A DNA stretch of 64,000 nt from Cinnamomum chago. Its lineage: Eukaryota; Streptophyta; Magnoliopsida; Laurales; Lauraceae. Positions 23,750 to 33,660 of the stretch are shown in pieces. The translations under genes and the position numbers were made by a program. The notes beneath the pieces were generated by a model that had not been told where the DNA came from, ran no database searches, and saw nothing but the letters and a program-made list of their open reading frames with translations. Numbering within the stretch: the stretch's first letter is position 1; each line of letters opens with the position of its first letter. The stretch is taken from NCBI GenBank assembly GCA_038049695.1, contig CP142453.1, positions 113,600,001 to 113,664,000 of the forward strand, written 5' to 3'.

Positions 23750-24068
23750 ACAGTTCCTCTGTGCTACATGTGTTGTAATTTTTCTTGTAATTAAAATGGT
23801 TATGATGTGAATGTTGTGAGTTCCTAATTTTGGATGTTGATTTCTAACTTGTATATGGGATGTTAATTGAAAGTGGATTGAATCCATGTTTGTATATTGG
23901 ATGTTTGAGCTCTCTTGTTACACTGTGTTGTTGTATGTATTTTGATGTAAATGTCATAGTCACTGCATATTATTTTTTTTCCTTCCTCTTACAGCGTCAT
24001 CACCAACCTTGTACGACTAAAACATACTCGAAAAGTTACAACTTCCATGACAAAAATTAGGAAATCTG

Positions 24069-24990
24069 CGTCGGCGATTACCTTATTTACAGCGCTAAGG
24101 TCATCACCAACCCTATAACACTAAATCCTATTGGAAAAGTTATAACTCTTGGTAAAAAAAAGGGATACCTACGTCGATGATGACCTTATTTTACAAAGGG
24201 TAAGGTCATCGCCGACCCTGTAGGACTAAAACATAGTCGAAAAGTTACAACTCCATGATGAAAAATTAGAAAACATGCGTCGGTGATGACCTTATTTACG
24301 GCGCTAAGGTCATCGCCGACCCTGTAACACTAAATCCTAGTGGAAAAGTTACAACTCTTGGTTTAAAAATATTGAAACATGCGTCGGTGATGACCTTATT
24401 TTACAAAGGATAAGGTTATCATCGACCCTTTATGACTAAAACATACTCGAAAAGTTACAACTCTTGGTTAAAAATTATTGAAACCTACGTCGGTGATGAC
24501 CTTATTTTATATAGGTAAGGTCATCGCCGACCCATACTTAGATTTTTTTGCCAAAGCGTCTTGGAAAAGTTACAACTCTTGGTTAAAAAATATTGAAACC
24601 TGCGACGGTGATGACCTTATTTAATATAGGTAAGGTCATCGCCGACCCATACTTAAATTTTTTTGACAAAGCGCATTGGAAAAGTTACAACTCTTGGTTA
24701 AAAAATATTGAAACCTGCGTCGGTGATGACCTTATTTTACATAGGTAAGGTCATCATCGACCCATACTTAGATTTTTTTTTTTGTCAAAACGTTTTGGAA
24801 AAGTTATGACTCTTGGTTAAAAAATATTGAAACCTGCGTCGGTGATTACCTTATTTTACATAGGTAAGGTCATCGCCGACCCTGTAATCAATTTTTTTCA
24901 CATTACTCTCCTGAAAAGTTACAACTTTTTGTTAGAAAAATAGTTAACCTGCGTCGGTGGTGACCTTATTTAACACTACTAAGGTCATCA
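24069..24990. repeat. Tandem array of TIR-like units inside the MULE
   Basis: Nine units of 102-119 bp start near 24069, 24171, 24278, 24381, 24487, 24602, 24717, 24836 and 24951. Each holds an inverted pair, GTCGGTGATGACCTTATTT and AAGGTCATCGCCGACC, around a 5-12 bp spacer, followed by GGAAAAGTTACAACTCTTGG. The paired motif is the one seen in the inner terminal repeats. The array lies between the 3' ends of the two converging genes. Confidence 0.9.
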
Positions 24991-25330
24991 CCAACCCTCC
25001 AATGAAACATTCCACGTACATTAGATAAAAATCCATGCAGAATCTTTACGTTGCCATAACTGCATTACATCATCTTCGAGAAAAAAAATGGGTTTCACAC
25101 CTCTTTTCAAAAGAAATGATAAATTATACAAATGCATCCAAAAGTGTAAAACATTGTTTCAAAAGAAATGATAATTTATACACAAACTTCCAAAAATGCA
25201 ACAAAAAACAATACTTCCATGTTAATAAGACAACCCATAAATATACATACAAAAAAAAAACTTTCCAAAAAACATACCCCAAAACAAAAAAAATTACATG
25301 GGTGTCCCCAAAACAGAAAATCCATAAACG

Positions 25331-27718
25331 TCATTGTTGAATTGGCGGATTTTTACAGTTGCCATGGTTGTGGCCCTTCTCTTTACAACAAAAACAAGTT
25401 ACGACTCTTCGCTTGCGATGTTGATCTTCAACTCGGATCCTGTTCTTCTTTGGTCGACCCGGTTGCTTGGTAGCCAATGGTGGGAGGACTCTCTCGGTGG
25501 TTAAGTGCTGTTCTCATTGCTTTCTATCACGGGTGTCATGAATTACATCACCGTACGTTTTGTGGTACATGCTTGTGAGGTACCACTTACCAGTGCTCGC
25601 AATACTCATATGGATTCATATTCCGCGCTTTCATGGCGGCAACAGCATGGCAACATGGGATCCCAATCACGTCTCATTTACGGCACGAACATGTCATGCG
25701 ATCTAGATTCATTACATCAACACACCTGTTTTGTAATCAAGAGCACTCGGGTGTCTTTTAGTAGACTATTTGTGCACTCAGCAGCATTGCTAGTAAGCAT
25801 GTCATACTTGCGTCCATGAGTAAATGCCGTTGACCAGAATTGACAGCCGATCGTATGGATGTAATTATATGCACGCTCATCTACACTTTTTATGTGGTCC
25901 ATGAAAGCATCATACTCACAAGGTCATAATGCCCTCGCCGCGCTCCATTTTTTTTTTTTTTTTATAATGCCATGGTCGTTGAAAGCCGCCTTTATGTTTT
26001 CAGATATATGATGGCAACAAAAATAATGTTTTGCGCTTGGCATTAGACATTTCTGACAGTTGGATACGATTGTCAAATTTTTTGGCTCACCCAACGACAA
26101 GGATAAGTGTGCAAGAAACCACTCTCAACTATCACGTCGCTCCGCTTTAGTAAAGGCAAATGCAATGGGGAACAATTGATGATTTGCATCATGTGTTACA
26201 GCCACATTAGCACTCCAGGATATTTGCCACGAAGGTGTGATCGATCCACCGCTATCAATGGCCTTAGAGAGGTTTGGAATGACCTCAAGCATGGACCGAA
26301 GGACCAAAAGAAGCGTTTGAATCGTTCATCGTCCCTGATGTCCAACGCAGTATACGAACCGGGGTTGGTTCTATGAAGCTTGTTGCAATAGAGCGGCAAT
26401 ATCATAAAAGACTCCTCGTACGATCTACACACTTTGTACAATGCAAGCTCCTTTGTCATATGTGCTCTCATGTATGTAATGCGGGTCCCAAACTCAATCT
26501 GACATTCATTGATGATCTCCTTTGGCCTAAGATCGTTATTGCATCGCACATTCTCTTCAATGAATTATGCTATTAGCTTCGCGGTTGCTTGCCGATGTGC
26601 ATTTCCCATGAGTGGTTTAGAGTAACAATGTTTGGAATTATACTTTCGAACTCTGAAGTGTGGACCAGAATCTACCATGGAGGCATGTATACGCCAGGGA
26701 CAATCTACTCCTTTACAACTCACTGTCACCATCTTCATGTTAGTCCTCTCGTGTTTCAAGGTGAAGTTGTTGTATATTGCGTACTTTGCTATAGCTCTTC
26801 TAAAACCTCACAATCAGGAAACTTCATATCTAGCCACATCTCCTTACCTGAACTGATCCCTTCTTCGGGCACGACATTATCAGGGACCATCAAGTCCACG
26901 AGGGGAGCCTTTGAAATGTTGTCTTCTTCATTTCTGTTTCTAGTATCTCTTTCGACACCTAATTTAATTAGCTCGGCGGCTGCTGAACTTTTATTCTCAA
27001 CCACATTAGTTGCGAGAGCACTTATAAAGCTGTGCACACTTTCGCTTCCATGCACACGAAGCATTTCTACATTGATTTCTTCGAACATGGACTCATCATC
27101 ATCTGCAACATACGACAATATTGTTGGGAATTTTATATCGTCAATCGCCTGTATATCGATCGTGGGAAATTCTTTCAAAGGTGGAGGTGACAGTGGTAGC
27201 TTGCCCTTTAATTTATTATCAGGTTTTTCAATGCTAAGAGGGTCTCGAATGATTTCGTTTCTTTGATCTTGTAAAGACCTGCAATATAGAGTTAGGAAAA
27301 TAAAAAATTACTTTCGATCCAGGCTGAAAATGTTGAAATATAGTTTTAACTTCAGAACATACCTATTGCCACAGGTGTGTTGGAAACTGTCTTCATCGCA
27401 TAGCCTTCTTGAAATGAATATTAATATCCCATTTGCTTCGCTTCTTGACGATTTTAACAAACCATTGATATCATTGTCATCGTCGATATCTATCAACGAA
27501 AAAAATTTGTCATTGTGTAGAAGATACTTCAGAGTTAACTCATCGGAAGTTGTTGACCAACTCGATGCTTTTAAAGCAATTTTGGACAGCTCCTTAAATG
27601 TAACATTGCTTGACAGATATCTCATCTTCTGCCTTCCACCCTTGTAATAAGGATGATTGAGCTCATATTCAAACTCACCGTCATAGTGAAAGATTATGAG
27701 GTGCTCAACGTCTGCCAT
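25331..27718 (-). pseudogene. MuDR-type MULE transposase (mudrA-like)
   Basis: Read right to left: MADVEHLIIFHYDGEFEYEL starts an N-terminal PB1-like domain (27718 to about 27362, then a donor GTATGT). An acidic linker follows (to about 26780). Next is the MuDR DNA-binding region with a KGVDCPWRIHAS / HYCS-type zinc motif near 26600-26700. The DDE core shows its first Asp in LIAVDRSHLRGKYPG and its Glu in TSNAAECTNSLLKDTR. A SWIM zinc finger (CSC...GIPCCHAVAAM) lies near 25630-25680, and a C-terminal CCHC knuckle (CFCCKEKGHNHGNC) ends at 25331. Stops and frameshifts interrupt it near 26780, 26570, 26200 and 25660. It would cut and paste elements bearing matching ends. Confidence 0.85.
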
Positions 27719-28220
27719 GCTATTAGAACATCATAAAAAACATAAATTGCTTGGACAATCCTTCTCACGCAATAATGCATGGGGTGTAGATTAAATTTGT
27801 GAACATTTTCCTCCTTATTAGAAACTAATTATGTATAAAGTGCTTTGAACAGTGCAAAACAGTAAATAGGGCTCCCGTGCAACGTATACCATATTCATTG
27901 AAACAGAGAATAAACACCATACAATAAAAGAGAATGTGTATCCATGCATTGAATGATAGTATATGTATAATATGTTGTCAATAGACAGAGGGGATTGATT
28001 TCTAGGGTTCCATCATGTGAACAGAAGAATTTTCATTACCTCCTTTGTGTTGACCCTATCAATAGCAAGAGGAGATCGATTGAAAATTAATGGTGACATC
28101 AACAGTGGAAAAATACAGTAGTCATCATGTTTCACACCTATACAATACTGAAAGAAGGTGGCCTCTGCGTTTTTGGTGAAGTTGGAAGAATGAAGCTCGA
28201 AATCGGATTATATAAAAGTT
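27719..28220. other. Right subterminal region of the MULE
   Basis: Non-coding; it lies upstream of the transposase start and so should hold its promoter. No TATA element is certain. Confidence 0.4.
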
Positions 28221-28399
28221 AGCGGACAGGGTCATCGCCGACCTTATTCAGTGTAAAAAAGGTCGGCGCCGGCCATGTGACAAAATGATAAAAAAAAAAA
28301 ATGAAAATCGGGCCCAATTGCTCTAATTGGTGCCCTACTTGCTAAAGTATTTAATTGCGTAACACGTCCGGATTAAGTGTTTTTTCCGGTTAACTCCTC
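28221..28399 (-). repeat. Right terminal inverted repeat of the MULE
   Basis: Inverted partner of 18226-18404. It ends CTCCTC immediately before the 9-bp target duplication TAGATTCTT (28400-28408). Confidence 0.92.
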
Positions 28400-28734
28400 T
28401 AGATTCTTTTAAAAAGAATTGTTCATACCTCTAAGCCGTTGAAGTGAAGTATTTTTCAAAGAGTTGTTCATGCGATGTTATAGGGGTGTGGGATATGGGA
28501 AATGGGTACGGATATCCTATTTCAATGAAATAGGAAAATACTATTTCGGCCTATCCACGAGCGCTACTTATATAAAATGTCATGTTTGCTTTTTTCATTC
28601 CAATGAAGCAATTGAGAGTGTGCAATTAATTATTAGACATCATATTCTATACTGGTGGTGCTCGTGAATAGGTCGAAATAGTATTTTTCTATTTGTAGAA
28701 ATAGGAGATTTAGACTCATCAAGCATAACACTCG

Positions 28735-29293
28735 GTTAGGTTTGCAAATGGGTATTTGATTCTCCGAATACCTGAAAGTTCCGACCCGAAAAAATCGGGT
28801 CTGAAACCTATTTTAGGTTTCGGTTCATAAACGAGTTCAGGTTTGGTAACCCAATTTAGGTTTTTATTGATAAATGAGTCCGATTCTAGATCCATATAGG
28901 TTCCGACCCGTGGACTCGAGACTAATGATATGAGTCATTGATATTACAAACCGTACATCAAAATTAACTCTTTTTTTTTTCCGTTTTTATGTACAATACT
29001 GGAGATAGTAGACTTAATACATTGTGATAAGTTGAATAATATACTTATTTTAAGAAAAAAAAAATGAAGAGAAGTTAGAACCGGTTATAGAACTAGATTC
29101 TAGTCCTTAAGGTGAACCCGATGCTGGAACCAAAATCGAACTTTTCTATCGATTTTTTATTGGAACTAGGCCTGAAGCCAACAAAACAAGTTTCTAGCCA
29201 AAATCGGATCTAAAACCAAAATTATTATTTATAAATAAGTATAGATTCAAATCCAATTTGGTTCCCACCCGGAACCATCCCGTTTCCTACATC
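28735..29293. mobile_element. hAT-like element remnant
   Basis: TAGGTTTGCAAATGGGT at the left and ATCCCGTTTCCTA at the right resemble the ends of the 10425-10782 element, with the same GGTTCCGACCCG-type interior. The flanking 8-mers are only partly alike, so it is older. Confidence 0.5.
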
Positions 29294-30436
29294 AAGTGCA
29301 TAATCTTGGTTTCTTACTAAAAAAAAAAAAAAAACTAGCAAAAAAGTCTTGTGCTAAGCCCGGGCCAAAAATAAAAACATATTATGATTTAAGAGTTTTT
29401 TGAAACATTATTAAGACAAAATAAATCTAAGATAAAATTTTATTTTATCTTTGAATATTAAAATTTATTATCTTTGAATAACCAGTACAAATTGCTATTC
29501 CCAAGGTGGGCAGCGATCCTATCTCTCCAATGATGCAAAAAAAATTTGGAAATCAACTCAGATCACCAAAAAAAAAAAAAAAAAGAACAATTGGAATGTA
29601 GATTAGTTTGGTTTTTGGGCCCTGTCATTGAGATACTAATGTGAGAGGCATTTTGAAGTATTGGAATGAATTAAATTTAAGTTTCATGAACATTAGAAAA
29701 GAATCCTTCTCATTTGAATGGATGTGCCACATAAGAAAGAGTGGAAGGGCCCATGCGCCCCAATTATGTTTCTCATATCAGTGCAAAGGCCCTCATACAT
29801 TTAGATCTTCTAACATTTGACCCAGAGAAAATATCAAACCTAAAGATGGGATTTTGATTGGAGTAAAATTGGCCTAGGACCAATAAATGTGTGAATTTTA
29901 AAAATTTATAGGTACAATTTTAGAATGTCTTTAACTCATGCAATTCTTTTCTAGAGGCCCAAATTAGATGGCAATAGAAAGGGGATATTTAGATATTGAT
30001 TTTAGGATTAAGATAGAAAGAAAGAGATTTGAAAGGAAGTTAGAAGGATTTTAGAGGGTAAGATTTAGGAAGGATTTTATTGGGAAAGATAAAAATGTGA
30101 GGAAAGAAAAAGATAAAAAACGGAATGAGATGGAGAGACTTAGGAAATGAATTTGGATAGCATAATTGAAGTGGAGAGATTTAGGGAGGGAATTTAGATA
30201 GGATAATTGAGGTGAAGAGATTTACTGAGGAGGTTTGGAGTGGCCCACATTAAACCCAAAACTTTTGTATGATTTTATAAATATTTTTCTTAAAGTAGAA
30301 CTCACCTATTGATACAAGGAAGAGATTTGGAGCGGCCCACACTAAATCCAAAACTTTTGTGTGATTTTATAAGTATTTTTTTTAAAAGAGAACTCACCTA
30401 CTACTGATGTTATACCCCTCAAACCACACCTCCACC
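29294..30436. other. Intergenic DNA with a 92-bp direct repeat
   Basis: No gene. A TTTGGAG(T/C)GGCCCACA block at 30234 recurs at 30326, with the following 80 bp conserved. A purine-rich part (29980-30200) repeats GAGATTTAGGGAGGAATTT-like phrases. Confidence 0.6.
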
Positions 30437-31758
30437 TTTGTTTTAATATATTTATATATATATATTATACATATTAAAGCAATAGGAGAGGTGGGCTGTG
30501 GGGTGTACCACATCAGTACCAAATTATTCTCTTTTCAAATAAATATGGAGAAAAAACATAGAGTGCTTTAAGGTGCCATGTCATCACATGCCACAATTTT
30601 TTCTCCAAAAAAATCTCTTTATCCATATCTTCTATCTCATAAAGCCTCTCAATCAATATCCCCTAAAATTAAAGTTAATCTTTAAAAAATAACACAAAAA
30701 ACATTTTTATCTTTAAAAAAATAACACAAAAGACATTTTTAAGGGGGCCCACTATGTAGATTTTATGATCCAAAAATAACAATCTCTTTCACAAAAGTTT
30801 TAGAGAATTTAATAAATCTAACCCATGCACCATTTCAGTGAGACCACCTCATAGAACTTATTAACTTGACTCAGATGTTAAATGGACTTGAGCCTTTGTT
30901 GAACTGAAGCCTTCAAAGAGTTGTCATAACTTTTTTATCGTGCGGTTTGAGCTGGGATGATCCTATGTGCACCCGGACTCAAACCTTAGTATGACCCCGA
31001 ACTTTAAGGGGCAATCTCAACCCACCATATTTTTTGAGTAGGCAGGCTCGAACTTAGTATTTAGGACCTGATATATACCTGAACTCAGGCCGTTCAATCC
31101 CTATTGATAGTAGAAATGGGCCAGTACGGATCCCATGTGAGGGACCTTTTTTCCTTGGATCATTTATTTTATATATTAAATAAATATATGACATTGATGT
31201 AGAATAAAAGGATTCTACACGTCTCTCTCTCTCTCTCTCTCTCAAGTGTTTGGTTGGATGTTGATTTGATTTGCATTTTCAAACAGGTGTATTTTAATGG
31301 TAAGTATGCTCAAAATGAGTGGGTAGTGTTTTGGGCCATTGGTGTGGGACTCATCTTAGCCACACGATATACCTAACAGACTGAGCCTCAGCCGGGTATT
31401 AATAGGAAAATGAATGCATTTTTTTTTCTTTTCTCATTTTTTTTCCCTTCTTTGAATTATATCATTTTTTCGTTTTGCTTCCATCCAAAGTTTTCTCTTT
31501 TTTAGTAGGGACTTTCAACCCATGTATTTTTTCAATTTACAAAGATTTTATAGGTGCGATATCACAAGATTCTCATTATTATTTTTCACGATAGTTTCTT
31601 CCTTTTACCATAAAATCTCAAGACCTTTTTCCACTTTATTTTCTTCTAAAAATTCTTAAAAATAATAATTGTGGATTCTTCTTTTATAATTTTAATTATT
31701 ATAATAATTTACTATATCTTTGTTTTAACCCGGACTTAGCACGGGCATTTATCGCTAG
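30437..31758 (+). mobile_element. Probable non-autonomous Helitron
   Basis: The right end reads CCCGGACTTAGCACGGGC (short hairpin), then CATTTATCG, then CTAG followed by T, the layout of plant Helitron 3' termini (hairpin near the end, CTRR, insertion before T). An AT-rich stretch ending ATATTAAAGCAATAGGAG near 30465-30487 resembles Helitron 5' regions, but the exact 5' TC could not be fixed. There is no RepHel gene. A (CT) run lies at 31219-31244. Confidence 0.4.
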
Positions 31759-33230
31759 TAAATAAATAAAGTGCATAATATTGAAGAGTTTTGGGCATGT
31801 CAGATTGTAGGGTACCTTTTACATTTATTACTGTCCGTATAAATGTGATTTCTGTGCTTGCTTTGTGGAAGCACGAACGTTCTGGATTTGCGTTGGCAAA
31901 ACACGGATCGAGATAATCGCCAACGTGCTTTCATGTATAACGAGGCATACGCTACGCTGTCCGCTGTCGGACTTTTGTAATCACTTAAACTTTTGTCTAT
32001 TTTACAAATAAGCACATATATCAATCTAAAAATTCAGTTAATCACGTAGATTGTTACTCAACAACCAATCTTTGATTGATTGAAAATGCTTCAGTTAATG
32101 AAAATCACAAGTTGTCATATGAACTTTTAATTTTATAAACAACCACATTATTAATCTAAAAAAATTCAGAGTCACCACCTTTACCATCAGTCAATGGCAA
32201 GATTTTTAATTGATTAACAAAAAATATTTTACAAATAAAATCTTCCATATCCAGCCTCATTCAGATTAAATTTGAAATAATAATCAAAACTACTAAATCT
32301 AAGCAGATTTAACATATTAGTGCTCGACTATGATAGTTTGATTACAAGTTAAAGTAGTTGACCCGTACTTTTAGATTAATAGATATGGGCGGTGGTCTTG
32401 TAAGGACCGTCCTTACGGTGTGCACCATTTGGAACGCCCACTGGAGTTCGCCTTATGACCAATTCAAATTGACTATTAATTCATAACCCCTTTATAGGCA
32501 CTGAATCCCATGAATTTGCATGGATTCGGATGAACTAGGCCGTTGAATTGGAGGTCAATTTTTCTTCTTTGATATAAAGCTATTAAATTTGTGGACCATA
32601 AATGAAGGGTTTAGAAATATTAGATTGACTTAAAATTTGATTTGTAAGTTGGCCTCACTTGGATCTTTCAATCCCCCTTGTCCCATGACTAGTACGGTCT
32701 TACGATGGGCCCCAACAAGCGGTCCGCACTGTAAACTGTAAAGACGGTCCTTATAGTACTGCCTCCCGATAAGGACATCTATTCGCAAAGTAAAAAACAA
32801 AAACAAAAGAAAACTATGCATTAGTATTTATAGGGCACCGATTTTTTAGGGCCTATCAACAAGGTAGAATGTATAATGAAGAAGTTCGAAACATAATTCT
32901 AGTTGATAAGTTTTTCACCGTTCAAAATAAGAACTTAGTTGATCCAACGGTCTAATAAATTTAAATGGGCGCCACATGCGGGATCGATGACTATTATGAG
33001 ATTCCTATTTCTTAGTCCACTAAGATGAATCATGATATAAGACCCACTAGGTTGGTATTTAAGGGTGTGATTACACGCAAATCTAATTAAAAACGGCAGA
33101 AAAACCACATGCCCAACGCGACTGCAGCGGAAACGGTGAGGCTGTCCTGACGAATGGCGATAACGTAAATAAACCTCAGAATCATGTCCTAATTCTCGCA
33201 GAAACCAAAATCATAATAAATCGCCTACGG
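31759..33230. other. Intergenic DNA upstream of the myosin gene
   Basis: No gene. The last several hundred bases should contain the myosin promoter; no single TATA-like site stands out. A pair of similar GTAAGGACCGTCCTTA / TAAAGACGGTCCTTA motifs lies near 32400 and 32740. Confidence 0.4.
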
Positions 33231-33547
33231 TGTCGTCTTGAGTAGAGAGAAGAGAAGAAGCTCGCGAGCTGGTGCGGACTCCACGAATTTCCCCACGAAG
33301 CGAAAACACGGTTCTAGTTCTCGGCTTCTTCGTTCGCAAAATCCAAATAGCATTCAGAGAAGAAAGAGATCGGAGCTGTCGAAGTCGACGAGGGTTTCGA
33401 AGCGAAAAATCATCCCAACCCTCTTTTTCTCTACTGCTGCTGCTTTTGAATCTTTCTTTCCCGATCTCGTCAGAATCTCTTCTAGAACTCGATTTTCATC
33501 TCCGATCTTGATCGCTGGATTTCCATCAATCTCGATATCTCCTTCAA

Positions 33548-33626
33548 CTGATTCTATTGCTTCGGATGAGTTAGAGAGATTTCGCTCTGATTCTATTGCT
33601 TCGGATGAGTTAGAGAGATTTCGCTT
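33548..33626 (+). repeat. 39-bp tandem duplication in the myosin leader
   Basis: CTGATTCTATTGCTTCGGAT begins at 33548 and again at 33587, and the full 39-bp unit is repeated without change. It ends 34 bp before the ATG, so it lies in the 5' untranslated exon. Confidence 0.9.
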
Positions 33627-33660
33627 TCTTTAGTGGTCGGTGCTGTCGCCGATTTCGATA

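Larger units (their letters stand above)
18226..28399. mobile_element. Mutator-like element with mudrA and PMD-ULP1 genes
   Basis: Both ends begin GAGGA(T/G)TTAACCGG and form 179-bp inverted repeats (18226-18404 and 28221-28399). A perfect 9-bp target duplication TAGATTCTT lies at 18217-18225 and 28400-28408. The 10,174-bp element encodes a MuDR-type transposase on the minus strand (25331-27718) and, converging on it, a plant-mobile-domain plus ULP1 cysteine-protease gene on the plus strand (20218-23749). A tandem array lies between them. This gene pair resembles the ULP1-carrying MULEs described in plants (Kaonashi type). Both genes carry stops or frameshifts, so this copy is no longer autonomous, although the ends look able to be moved in trans. 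Confidence 0.93.

Noticed and set aside
24069..24990. Possible CRISPR array
   Set aside because: Units repeat along their whole length rather than alternating with unique spacers, and the setting is a plant transposon.
33238..33633. 131-codon frame upstream of the myosin ATG
   Set aside because: It lacks an ATG start, covers the low-complexity leader and the 39-bp duplication, and resembles no family. It is better explained as 5' untranslated region.
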